A DNA stretch of 64,000 nucleotides from Cruorifilaria tuberocauda (taxonomy: Eukaryota > Nematoda > Chromadorea > Rhabditida > Onchocercidae). The translations under genes were made by a program, and so were the position numbers. Each line of letters starts with the position of its first letter. The first letter of the stretch is position 1. Positions 14,565 through 25,427 of this stretch are shown in pieces. The DNA is taken from the NCBI GenBank assembly GCA_013365365.1, contig JABVXU010000114.1, positions 62,001 through 126,000 on the forward strand. Reading direction: 5' to 3'. The notes under the pieces are model-generated. The model saw only the letters and a program-made list of their open reading frames with translations. It did not search any database and was not told the DNA's origin.

Positions 14565-17342
14565 ATGAAACAATTCAAACGAAATATCAACAAAGATGGT
14601 GCCGGGTTTGTCTTACTAATTTAGTTTTTGACCAATCATTCTGGATCATACTTGTTTAGGAAAGTTTTATCGATTATTATTTTTACAAGGCAGAAATCTA
14701 AACAGCTTGTTAGATATTGAAATTTCTCAATATAATAATGTGTACTTGATAATATTATTGTTTCCGTTTGCATCTTCGGAGATAATGAAACTCTTCTTAT
14801 TTATCTAGATTTTTGGTAGTTCTGTCGTTCTTCCCTTTATCTTTCTGTCCCAAAATTTGTACGCTTTCCTCAAAATATAGCAATATTCTTGTATCATTCA
14901 AGTTTGATTTTTATTCTTAATTCATCGTTTTTTATTTTACTTAGTTCCTACAGAGTCGTTGAATAAATTTGTGCAGTCATTTTTGCAGAGAGGTAACAAT
15001 ATCATGTGATGAAACAGAAGATATATGGCACATTTACAATTTAGTGCGTATTGGCGATACAGTCCGGTGTACAACAATTCGGAAGGTTACAACAGAATCG
15101 AGTACTGGCAGTACTTCTAGGTAATATGTGCTTTATCGTTTCAATGGAGATTCCTTCCATTCATTAAGTTTTCTCAGCATTAAATTAAGTGATAAATTGA
15201 TAAAGCTCATCTGCAGTTTTCTAAAATTTTTAAAATATTTCTATTGATTTAATTCATATAAATTACTACAAAAAAGTTAACATTATTAATTCCCATATTC
15301 TCTGTATAATGGCCAATTTTTCGCCAAATTATAGAGAAATAAATGCATTAATACTTATTTTCTTACAGCCAGCGGGTGCATACTGTTTTATCGATTTCCA
15401 TTGAAACCATTGATTTCGATCCTGTAGCTTGCATCTTGCATTTGAAAGGTAGAAATGTTGCTGAAAATGAACATGTCAAAATGGGACAGTACCATACATT
15501 AGATATCGATGTTGGAAAGAAATTCACATTGTGGAAATCGTATTGGGATTCGATAGATTTGAATCGTCTAGATTTGGCACTTGATGTAGGCTTCAAATTC
15601 ATAAACGTTTGTTGTATTATCAAAAACTTCTGGTATCAGAGAGTATTAATCGTGCCATTTGAGTCATGCTTAACTGATTTTTCCGTAATTCTTCTATCTC
15701 TTCTAATAGTGTAGCTCGGTATTTCGTACATTCGTTATGGGCTTTTACATATGGTATTTTCGATCTCACATTCTTCTATTTCATGCTTTTTTTCTTGTTA
15801 GCTCTGATAGAGTTGTATATGTTTTTAAATTACCATCCCTTTTTTAAATCTCACAAGTAGAAAATGATATGATTTTTTTTCTTTATATTTTTTGCGATCA
15901 TCATTTATGCAATTTTATTTCAATGCTTTTTTTTTAACTTTTAAATTTAGCCATCCCGAACTGCCGATGTGGCTGCAATTGTTATGCATGAGGGTTTGGC
16001 GAATTTATGTTTAGTGACGGCACAAATGACTATTGTCAAGGCAAAAATTAATATGCAGGTTAGTGAGCTCATTTAGCATTAGGAAAAATAGGACTGAAAG
16101 AAGGTTGTATATTAAAAAGAATGATTTATGAAATTAAGTGATAACTTGAAGTAATTCGCTTCCAGTATATTTTTAGATTCCAAGGAAGAGAAAAGGTTGC
16201 TCAAATTATCACGACAAGGGTATACAACGTTTTTATGATGTTATTGCAGCGGCATTTGTTAGGCACGTTGATATGAAGGTTAGTCGTCTATCTTAGGAAA
16301 TTTTGAAACACTTTATTCATTTTATTTTAGAAAATTAGTATCGTATATTTCAGGTAGTAAAGTGCGTAGTAATAGCTAGCCGTGGTTTTCTCAATGAACA
16401 GTTTCTGAATTATTTAATGGATTATGCCGACAAGCATGGGAACAAACTGATTTTAGAAAGTCGTAGCAAATTCTTACTTGTTCATGCAAGCAGTGGCTTT
16501 AAGCATGCACTTAAAGAAGTGTTGTCAGATCCTGGCGTCGCTACCGCTCTATCGAATACCAAGGTCAATGTTGAAAAAAATAAATTTCTAATCTTTTCCT
16601 ATTTTTCAAAGGTTTTTTCTTGGTAATACACACATACGTTTGGAAATTTTTAAGACGAGTCTGCGGTGTAAAGTTTGACAAAGGTGTGGGGAAGGTAACT
16701 GAAAGTTGTTGCCATGTTTGCAATCAGTGATTGTAGGCCCAATCTGAAGTCAAGGCACTTAACATGTTTTTCGACCTAATGGCAACTGAACCATCCCGTG
16801 CCTTTTATGGTTATAAGCATGTGTTGATGGCTTATGAACAGTTGGCTATTGACACGCTACTACTGTCGGACTCGCTATTTAGGTCAAATGATATCCAGCT
16901 GAGGAAGAAGTATGTTGAACTGGCAGAATCTGTGAAAGAGCAGGCAAGTTTGGATAATTAACGATTTTGGATTTTAAGATTTGTAACTTAAGCTTCAATT
17001 AACGACTTCTTAATAACCACCGTATTAGGTACCGATTATTTCCAGTGCTCTCTATGCAAATCAGCATATATTAAGAACTTTTAATAATCAAAACATTTAA
17101 TCACTAGCAGGACTCTAATAAACTTATGTATTTCATTTAGCTGTAAGTATGCGATCAGTTTTTTACGGTCCATAATTTTGTAGGGTTCGAACGTGTTGAT
17201 ATTCTCATCAATGCATGTATCAGGTGAACAACTTAGCGCATTAGGCGGTGTAGCAGCTATTTTGAGATTCCCATTGTACGAACTGGAAAATGAGGAAATG
17301 TCCGACAGTGAAAACGATGACAGGGACAACTCCAAAAACTAA
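14565..17342 (+). CDS. pelo: Pelota (Dom34) ribosome-rescue factor, complete, 391 aa
   Basis: Eight exons: 14565-14605, 14989-15120, 15369-15585, 15951-16058, 16177-16278, 16354-16563, 16737-16943 and 17184-17342 (TAA). They give 391 residues, close to the usual length of about 385. The first exon reads [14 protein letters not shown], the expected N-terminal strand of pelota. Conserved stretches include '[10 protein letters not shown]', 'TESSTGS', '[19 protein letters not shown]', '[19 protein letters not shown]', 'AFYGYKHV', 'AIDTLLLSD' and '[20 protein letters not shown]', covering the N, central and C domains in order, followed by an acidic tail. Pelota is an eRF1-like protein that works with Hbs1 and ABCE1 to split stalled ribosomes (no-go decay). 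Intron 7 uses a GC donor ('cag|gcaagt'). The TSS was not identified. Confidence 0.95.
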
Positions 17343-17481
17343 TTTATTTATTTCACCGATTGAATTCCATAAAATTTCGTTAGACGATAACAACTGTGTG
17401 TTAACCATTTCATGTAATGCACAGTATAAAATTGTATATATTTAACATAATATAAAATACACCTTTCTGCATTTTTATTTG

Positions 17482-17854
17482 GATTTTGTATCATAACAGC
17501 AGAATTAAATTTACAAACTGTGTGTGACGAATAGAATCTCCTTTCATCAGATCAGTAAAATGAGTAAATCCCACATACATCTCAATTTCGGGCAATGGTC
17601 GATGTGGGTCGTATTTCCTGGACCTTAAATGAATTTTCTTGGTACTCAGGATACGGAAAAAACCTTTATCAACAACAGAAACGAAAAGGTCTATAGAAAC
17701 AATATCCAAAATATAAAAACCCCTTTACTATACCTTAAACACAGGGAGAAGTGGAATGAACATGAAAAATGTTGCCCATTCTAACGGAATAAAAATATCA
17801 TGGAAGATCACCATATAAATTGCTCCAAAAAATATATTGAATCTGAAAAAAACG
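17482..17854 (-). CDS. Doubtful fragments of a small hydrophobic protein downstream of xbp-1
   Basis: On the minus strand, a 'tttttttcag' acceptor near 17842 is followed by an open exon to about 17734 reading FNIFFGAIYMVIFHDIFIPL and then 'WATFFMFIPLLPVF', a probable membrane segment, ending at a GT donor. A second open stretch (about 17709 to 17490) contains 'SRKYDPHRPLPEIEMYVGF'. The two frames do not join cleanly with the splice sites I can see, and no initiator is convincing. The pieces lie 240 bp downstream of the xbp-1 stop on the same strand, so they could be an operon partner or simply xbp-1 3' UTR. I do not recognise a family. Confidence 0.22.
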
Positions 17855-18093
17855 TATGGTAGGAAGCTGATTGATTTTGGTGCATAAATTAGTGTAATAA
17901 AAGAATGACGTTTTTCGATCTCGAGAATTACTATTAATCAAAAAGGATGAATTTTGGAAAAATAACACTCCGCAACACATTTTTGAAAATACTTAAGAAT
18001 ACTTCCTTTGGAATTTAATAAAAAAATAATTCTAAAAGAAATGTGAAAAAAGTCTACTAAACTTACAGTAATAGTGAATGTATGACGCTGAAT

Positions 18094-19304
18094 TTATATA
18101 TAATCGTCGTCGATATCCCATTTATTTGGAACACAGAACATTGGATCGTTACCACTAATAAGAGGTGAGGAAGTATCATTATTTTCCTCCTTCATATCAT
18201 CAAAAAAAGAGAGCGGAGAGGGAGAAGAAATGAAATTTTTTAAAGGCTTGAATGATGCATCAAATAATGTATAACCGGATGACTTTTCACATTTAAATTC
18301 ATAATCGCTATCCAAATCAAAATTAGTGCGAGGAGATGAGTTCATATCTTCCACTAAGTTATCATTAACAATAGGTGTTTGGGATTCCGGATCCGATTTC
18401 AAATACTCAGGTGCTATAATGATATCTGGCGTTGTGCAATCCATGCGGCGTGTGTTGCAGTTTTTCGGGAGCTTTGATTCAGCAGTATCTGACGTCGCAA
18501 CAGTGCAATCGATTTCGCTAAATATCTTTGAACAAAATTGCTCGAAGTCGAGTGTCGTTCCATCAGCATTTTGCAACGGCGAATATGTTCCATCAGCTGC
18601 GCAGATTTCCCCAATGATTTCCCGCATTTCATCGCTAGACAGAAAAGCATTAAAATCGGCAATGAACGCATCATCATCGCCTGTTCCCTCTGCTGGGGAC
18701 CGTGAATGGATTCGGCAGATCCAAGGGACGATGATGGCATACTACTACTACTGTTACTGCTACTACTAACTTCCGTTTCTGAGCATGATTCCTCACGTTC
18801 CTGATTATTACTTAGCAAATCCTGTAATTCGACATTTTGATCTTTTAGTTCTTCACATGTTTTCTTCAAACATTTATTTTCCTCTCGTAATTTCCCATTC
18901 TCTAGAATAAGCATTCGAACGGCTTCTTCAAGCTTACTTGCACGATACTTCTTCCGATCACGTGCCGTTTGCGCAGCTACACGATTCTTTAATTTACGTC
19001 GATTTTGTTTCTCCTCTGCTGTTAAATGATTCAAACGTTCACGTTTTCGAATTGGATGTTCTCCTGGAGTTCCCAAACCAAGTAATTCTTCAATAGGTTG
19101 TTGCAATATAGCAGCTTTTTCTGATCGTTGTACATTTTGCACAGGAACAATTGCACGTAATGAATGTCGATCAACTACCGTAAGCGGTCGTGCTGTACAA
19201 TAACGCGGTAAAATTGGTGTTGTTGATACGTTACGTGTTTTAAGTAATGAAGTAGAATAACTTGGTGTCGTTACTGTTTGTGGATGTAAAATATACACCG
19301 ACAT
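18094..19304 (-). CDS. xbp-1: XBP-1 bZIP transcription factor of the unfolded protein response (spliced form 395 aa, unspliced 296 aa)
   Basis: The ATG is at 19304 (MSVYILHPQ). A GTG in the same frame lies 9 nt upstream. Residues about 86-119 form the basic region 'KLKNRVAAQTARDRKK', and about 120-155 a leucine zipper with heptad Leu/Val. The unspliced frame runs to a stop at 18414 and ends in a hydrophobic then basic tail. Removing the 23-nt intron at 18693-18715 shifts the reading frame onto one that stays open to 18094. This adds an acidic, Ser/Pro-rich tail (GTGDDDAFIADFNAF, then 'LSFFDDMKEENNDTSS') typical of a trans-activation domain. XBP-1s acts in the nucleus to induce ER chaperone and ERAD genes after IRE1 cleaves its mRNA. 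No conventional intron is visible inside the reading frame. An acceptor-like 'tttttctaag' ends 15 nt upstream of the ATG. Confidence 0.95.
18414..18715 (-). other. xbp-1: C-terminal reading frame specific to unspliced XBP-1u
   Basis: From the IRE1 5' site the unspliced mRNA continues in frame to a stop at 18414. This tail contains a hydrophobic run 'SLPILMLFCLAMKCG' followed by a basic, Arg/Lys-rich stretch ending in 'AAWIAQRQISL'. In vertebrates the equivalent XBP1u hydrophobic region (HR2) helps hold the mRNA at the ER membrane before splicing. The position and character here fit such a role, but that is inference. Confidence 0.6.
18693..18715 (-). promoter_or_regulatory. xbp-1: IRE1-type unconventional 23-nt intron of xbp-1
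   Basis: On the mRNA strand, the 5' site has the seven-base loop CUGCCGA closed by the stem UGGAU/AUCCA. The 3' site has the loop CAGCAGA closed by UCCC/GGGA. Both loops fit the IRE1 consensus CNG|CNGN, with cleavage after the G at position 3. The distance between cuts is exactly 23 nt, which is not a multiple of three, so ligation by the tRNA-ligase route moves translation into the downstream frame. The intron has no GT-AG ends. 23 nt is also the size I recall for the C. elegans xbp-1 intron. Confidence 0.93.
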
Positions 19305-19335
19305 ATTCTTCACTTATATCTTAGAAAAATATTGA

Positions 19336-19343
19336 TGACGTCA
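19336..19343 (-). promoter_or_regulatory. TGACGTCA palindrome upstream of xbp-1
   Basis: A perfect TGACGTCA lies 32 nt upstream of the ATG. A second TGACGT core (TGACGTTG on the minus strand) is at 19453-19460. XBP-1 and ATF6 recognise TGACGT-centred elements, so these may serve autoregulation. The first site may lie in the outron rather than in the promoter. Confidence 0.35.
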
Positions 19344-19399
19344 GAATAAAATTGAAAATTTGTTAATTTCAATTAGAAATATCGTCGTGGAAATAACAA

Positions 19400-21563
19400 T
19401 TAACATTACGCTTTAATATAAGCCAACCAACCATAACGCATCATTCCTACTGCAACGTCACATAACTTCATTGGATATCACTGCAACATATCAATGTTTT
19501 CTCATCTCCGCCCTCCTCTTTCCACACACACACATATACAGTACAGACATATATACATATACCGCCCATTTATTGATTTGACGGATCAATAGAGAAAAAT
19601 GGGAGAGACGAATGACTCATCACACTTATCTTTATCATTCTTCGATAAGCAATAAATAAGCCAAGAAGTGAACAGAGATATATAATTGCTTATATAATAT
19701 AATGATTACCAGGAAACAATGCATGCATGCAACGTGTATTCATATCATTTCTTGTCGTATATTACTCAAGAAAGAAATAAATGAATTATTGATAATCCTA
19801 TAATTACTTTAATTTTCTTCTTATCGAGATTAACCATAACCTGCAAAAAACATACAAGAAATGCGGGAATGATTTTAACTCTTCAAAAAGAGAAAAAAAA
19901 AACGAGCAAAAAATGATATGATGAATTTCATTACAAATATCCAAATATTAAAATACCAAATGTCGAAATCGAAACCTGAAGAGATCACAGATATCAATGA
20001 TATAGTACTTCCATTATAATGATTAGTAATAATAAATACAAAATTATAATTGAAGAAAATATGATAGGGAATTAGAATTGAATAAAACAAACTTCAATCT
20101 ATAATAATACGTATAACAAAGTATTTAAGCATCATCACAACGTGAAAAAGTTGCTTTTCATGATATCATACTTAAAGAGAAAAATGTTACCATTTTTTTT
20201 TTCTCTCCTTTATTGTGAGGTTAAAAAAAGAAAATCATTCCTTTTAATAAGAAAATATTCTAAATAAAAATAACTTCTTGTTGCTTGGCAAAAATAACAT
20301 GTAGTCTGAAGTAAACATTTATAATTTACTATGCAGAAACATACACGCACGGAACGTATAATTCATCTGATATTTATGTATATCATTCGGAAACGTGTGT
20401 ATAATAGAAAATAAATTTTTATGCATAAAAATGAAATGAAAAGCAATGCCTAAAAGTTTTACAGCCAAAAATATCACAATAATCAAATGATACACAAACA
20501 CTTCTTTTAAAACCCACAAGGCGACACTGTATTAAGGTATATATGACATATTATTAATTTGACAGTAAGTCTGAGATTTCATTTCAAGTTTATAATTTGG
20601 AAGAAGTAGACAATGATATTTATAAAAGGAATAGCAGCAAGTATGCTCTTCACTTGCTAGTTAAAGCAATAACGTTTCAGGTGACCGTAATAAAAGCTTC
20701 CTAAGAAAGTGATTAATAGGCCAATGCGAAATGTAAAGCTCAAAACAACTTTTCCAATGCAAAGCCATATATTCCTCACTTAAAAATTTATGTTATATTG
20801 AGGAATTTACATATAACACACCGAATAAAAATGCGGAAGAATATAATCCGACGTATATATATTGAAGAATATAATCCGACGTATATATATTTACATAATC
20901 AAAACCATGAGGAGAATAACCCTTTATTTGAATGCGAAGGAGAGAGATGTTTTGAAGCAATAAATCGTGCCATACTTTCCTTTTCAAGTGCATCATATAC
21001 AAGATCCCGTTTCTGAAATGTATGCAGAAAATTTATTATTGATCTAAAATATTTCGATTTGGCATCTCAAATCATATGGATGCTAATGAATCCTTCTCTT
21101 ATTTCAGTAAAGTGAAAGGTAAAACTAAGCGCACACAATGAAACACTCGATGGATTACATACATAAACTTATAAATTTATTGCGGTACTAATTATTTTAA
21201 CATTGAATGGGTGTTAAAATTTGGGATTTTCATTAACTCCGGGAAATTGCGACAACTAGCGCTCTTTTTAATCTCATGAAGAAGAAGGGTACACTTCCAA
21301 CTATATAATCTGAGGTTTTTCATTTGATTTTTTATCTAAAGATATCAGAAAATAACATATATGTAATATAAAATGTCTAAACTTCTCAATATAGTTTTTG
21401 ATATTACTGAAATACTCGGCTATTTATGAATAGTTAAATGAATGAGTAATCAAAAAGTGCAAGGCAAAAGTTTGAAAAAGTGCCAAATATCAAATAAATT
21501 AAAAATGAATAAGTTCAACAAATTCTGCCTGGAAAAACATTCACATAAAAAGGTGAAGTGAAA
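19400..21563. other. Intergenic region upstream of xbp-1, downstream of the J-protein gene
   Basis: AT-rich. Holds the probable xbp-1 promoter (pyrimidine and CA-rich 19500-19565), a 28-nt exact tandem duplication at 20836-20891, and the expected 3' UTR of the minus-strand J-protein gene. Short open frames at 19875-20519 and 20793-21016 show no domain or splice partners. Confidence 0.5.
20836..20891. repeat. Exact 28-nt tandem duplication
   Basis: Two identical copies of a 28-nt unit starting 'gaagaatataatccgacgta' lie head to tail. Intergenic; the identity suggests recent slippage. Confidence 0.9.
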
Positions 21564-23790
21564 TTATGTATCCATTGAATCTACTACTATAAAATAATAA
21601 TATCGGCTGGTCACCTTCAGAAGAGAATTGATTTCTTCGGTTTCGTTTTTAAGTCTCTCGACCACTTCTTTGTACTTCTTAATCGCTTCAGTATATTCTA
21701 TTTGGAATTTTGACATTTCATTCTTTTTCTTAATCAATGCTTCTTCTGTAGTCGTTAAATCACGTACCTGAAGAAATTTTCACTATTTGAAACAAAAGTG
21801 TTAATCAACGACACCAACAAGACAAAAAAACATACTTATTTTGAAACATCTAATTCATAACTTACGCATTCAGTTGATATGGATGAATCATTAAGTGGTA
21901 CAAATTTAAGCTGGTAGCGAACGTCTTTAATCCAATTATCGCCGTATACACACAAGAAATGATCACGTTGTTCGAGTGTATGAGCCCCGACAACTTCCAA
22001 AGTATCAAGTAAATGAAATGGCAATGGAGTTTCTTTATCTTCCATGTAAAATTTCATCGGAATAAATTCACTTAAATTAATTCGATTGAATGGTACAAAG
22101 AAGATTTCAGCTACTGTACAACTTTTCCGCTTGTTGCTTTCCTGAAATCATGCAAAATCGTATTTATGCTAAATTATTGATTTATGTCTTTTTGATTTCC
22201 TTCATCAGTATCATCTTGAGATAATACAAGAAGATCCGTACAAGAGAAATGGAGATATCATTGGATCAACTGCCTGACGGAAATGTCGAAAAATTGAAAT
22301 ATGAAATGTTGCTACTTGAATTATCCGGACACCGCCTTCTTTATCGAAAAGCACCAATTTGAATTTACTCATTTGCATTGATCGACAAATAACCATTAAT
22401 CCATTTTTTTCCCATTGTGGTTGCATTGTTATTTTAAAAAAATCAGCCTCCTGAAAATTGTAAATTGTTTTTTAAAGACTTTAAATAAAAATTAACACTA
22501 TATATATATATTACTAGCAATGTTGCTGACACCGTTGCAACTGCGATACATGTATGATTGAAGTTCGAATTTTATATCGCTAACAATCGCACAAAATAGC
22601 AAAATCATAATGATAGCATAAATGTACTTCAAAGAAGTTCACTATTAATCAACTGAACATTCATTATTTACAAAGGAATATTGTAAAAAAAACTTAAATT
22701 TACTTACCTGCTTGCCAACTGAGCCATCATATGGTATACCCTCTTTTAAAACAGTGTATTTTGCATCGGATGGCGTTCCCTCACACAAACTGCGAGCCTG
22801 AGACAGAACTTTCGGTCCAATTTGAGTGGGTATTGGCACTCCTAATTTTGAAAATAATGCGCCAAAAACTCTCCCTGCATTAAAGAATGAAGGTTTTTTT
22901 GAGTTATCTACATATGGTATGACAAGAAAAGATAATAAAAGTGATGAAGTCAATTACCAGAAATCTTGAAAATTTTCCTTTCCAAAACTCACTAACTCGA
23001 TTCATTAAGCTCCACCTTAAAAAAATTTGCTATTTCATAGAGCAAAGTTCTACCATATTTGGTTCTCAGAAAATATACAATACTTCGCAGGTTTTATATC
23101 AAATAAATATAATAGTCAAATTTCAATTAATACGTCAAAAACGATATCGAAAACAAAAAAAGCCAAAAGAATCTCTAAAATCTACTAAAATTGGCATAAA
23201 CCATACCAACGCCACCCATTTCACTGATATCTATTCCTTCAAAATCAACAAGAGCACCGGATGGACCACTTAAATCATATTGCCGCCTTTTGTTAGGATC
23301 CGACAATACTGCATACGCTATTGATATTTTTTTAAATTGTTCGGCAGCTGAAAAACTCCTGTTAAATATTTTTTTTAATTTTATAATTAAAAGTTGCTAT
23401 TAATCAATTTTAATTAAGTAGTAGACGATATATTATAAATGAGGAATATTAATTAATCTGCATAGATGGATACTTTACTTCATCTCGTTTTAATCAACAA
23501 CAAATACTGAAAATATAGAAAAATAGATCCATGAAATACTGATTATATTATATCTATTTTTATCACGTTCGTGAATCTTTCACATTCCTCGAAAGTTTAT
23601 GAAACTTTTATATGAGAAGCATCATATATGAAAGCGAAAAAGAAATATAACCTTTTTGATCACTCGGATTACGATCTGGATGAAATTTGAGTGCTAATTT
23701 TCGATAACTATTCTTGATTTGCTGTTCCGTGGCATTTTTCTCTACTCCAAGAATTTCATAGTAATCGATCACAGTGTCTTTTCCACTCAT
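21564..23790 (-). CDS. J-domain (DnaJ/Hsp40) protein of the ARG1-like type, about 353 aa
   Basis: Six exons: 23790-23652, 23347-23207, 22874-22708, 22450-22316, 22141-21866 and 21767-21564 (TAA). Phases agree throughout. Residues 9-80 are a J domain with HPD at 37-39 ('[10 protein letters not shown]') and '[15 protein letters not shown]'. Then follow '[13 protein letters not shown]', '[15 protein letters not shown]', '[12 protein letters not shown]' and '[17 protein letters not shown]'. The protein ends in a predicted coiled coil ('[15 protein letters not shown]'). This order of blocks is that of plant ARG1/ARL2-type J proteins, where the coiled coil is thought to contact the cytoskeleton; the J domain would stimulate Hsp70 ATPase. 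The exon 4 donor (GTAGCA at 22315) was chosen because it gives the family-like continuation; an alternative read-through frame also exists. The last dozen residues are uncertain. No gene symbol is assigned. Confidence 0.85.
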
Positions 23791-24410
23791 CTTTCTATTT
23801 CGCTGCCCTATAATACTATTAATAGATGCCTATTCTTCACTTTTAAATTGAAAAAATTTTTTGATTATATGTAACAAGTTTATTTATTTAATCGAAGAAT
23901 GAAATATTGCATAAGAAATTTGCAACAAAGACAAAAAAAAAAGAAACTTGATAAATTATCATGTTTCAAAACAAAAATCATGATTTATTATTGAATAAAA
24001 TTTCATAAGAAAGAAGTCTAAAAAGCATAAAATTCACATTATCAATTCTCAAATCAAATAATACCAAAAAAGCTTTTTCCTTTTTCTTTTTCTCTCTCCT
24101 CCCTCACTCAACTCTACTTCTCTCTAATTCAATTATTCACTCTTCACAATATATAGCAATTCACATACTAGAATTGTTTCTATTGCTTGTTATCAATAGT
24201 GTAAAATAATGTGTCCTGAATTTCTTATCAATTTGTGATCACTAATCAGTCTCTTATCTGCACTGATATAAAGAAAGCTCAATTGTAAACTTCACCACCA
24301 TCACCACCGTAACAACCCGTAACAACTAGAAAATTGACCTCAACAAGCACCTCTGGTAAAAAGTGTCACGGCCTCCCGAGAAGTCTCTCCTCAATTATTT
24401 CGCTTTTCTC

Positions 24411-24474
24411 GATTTGGGGTCATTTGGAGTTACTGAGATTGCGATTCGGGGTCATTTGGAGTCACTGAAATTGT
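24411..24474. repeat. 32-nt imperfect tandem repeat, two copies
   Basis: Copies at 24411-24442 and 24443-24474 share 'ggggtcatttggagt' and differ at a few positions. They sit in the putative promoter between two divergent genes, so could be duplicated regulatory sequence. Confidence 0.8.
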
Positions 24475-24579
24475 ACGGTTGTGTGAGAAGTAGTCAGTTC
24501 GCTGATTTTCATCTCTGATCTCTCATCGATTCCTTATCTGTTTTACGTATTATCTTCGTATAACGGAGTTTTGATCGTA

Positions 24580-24635
24580 GGAGTTCGTAGAAGATTCATG
24601 ATTTATCGATGGATTCGTAGGAGATTCATGATTTA
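24580..24635. repeat. Imperfect tandem repeat of about 31 nt, two copies
   Basis: Copies containing 'agattcatgattta' at about 24580-24605 and 24611-24635 differ by a few bases. Same promoter region as the 32-nt repeat. Confidence 0.7.
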
Positions 24636-25247
24636 GTCACGGAATTAGGAAAGTTAGAAAGTAAATTTCTCCATAATTCTTTATATCATCGTTATCTTTC
24701 CGAATAATACAATGTTTTCAGATCATTGTAATTTTTTTTTTTGGATGATTCCCCTCTTCTTCATTATGGCTTTAATCAATAGTGATGAACGCTATTTCTT
24801 TTGGATGACTGGGGTTTTCTGAATAATTCTGTACCCGAATGTTTTTAGTTGTGTATTATTTTTCCATGCTAATGTTTCTTTTTTTCGGATCGATTCATTG
24901 AATCGAGAAGGAAGGTATAAATGATGAATGCTATCAATAGAAGAAAAACTCCTAGCAGACCGTGTAGATTACACCGTAACTATAAATATAGATTAGATCA
25001 AAAAAATTTTAATTCAAAGTGATATTTTTAAGAAAAATAAATCATTACTTTGTAGAATTTTAATTTGAAGTTTGCAAAGTTGGTTTTAGGCTAGCTTTTT
25101 AATCTGTAAATTGTAAGTCGGAATACCTGGAATTATGAAGTGATAATTTCCGTTATTCTTTTTGTTGACTACCTCTAACTTCCAAATTTGAATATTAAAT
25201 TTTCTATTCATACCATCGTGCATGTATTATATTTTTGAAACTAGACG

Positions 25248-25273
25248 ACTTCTGAAGAAGAATCACTCTCAGT
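25248..25273 (+). repeat. 26-nt exact copy of brix1 exon 1 sequence, upstream of the gene
   Basis: Identical over 26 nt to 25509-25534 inside brix1 exon 1 (both start 'acttctgaagaagaatcact'). The similarity decays quickly on both sides apart from a short 'cat..aaaa' continuation. It lies 155 nt upstream of the ATG in the same orientation. Confidence 0.9.
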
Positions 25274-25411
25274 CATTAAAAGTTCCGTGTTTTCAAGCTA
25301 CATTAGTCATGTGTCATAGTTTAAAAAATACTTCTAAAAACTCGGGAGTATCTTCTATGGGACGCTTATATGTAGAGTTTATATGGAAGGTGTAGAGAAA
25401 ATTATTATCTC

Positions 25412-25427
25412 TTATATAACTTTTTAG
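25412..25427 (+). promoter_or_regulatory. Putative trans-splice acceptor abutting the brix1 ATG
   Basis: 'aactttttag' directly precedes the initiator ATG. In nematodes such a T-rich AG at the start of a gene usually receives a spliced leader. An upstream non-coding exon spliced in cis would look the same. Confidence 0.5.

Larger units (their letters stand above)
23791..25427. other. Divergent promoter region between the J-protein gene and brix1
   Basis: About 1.6 kb between divergent genes. A pyrimidine-rich tract (24075-24130) and a less AT-rich stretch at 24290-24480 probably mark promoter sequence. Two pairs of diverged short tandem repeats (24411-24474 and 24580-24635) and a 26-nt copy of brix1 exon 1 sequence (25248-25273) lie here. 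No coding exon is supported. Confidence 0.5.

Noticed and set aside
18326..18769. 147-codon plus-strand open frame
   Set aside because: It is antisense to xbp-1, whose bZIP and IRE1 hairpins fix the coding strand.
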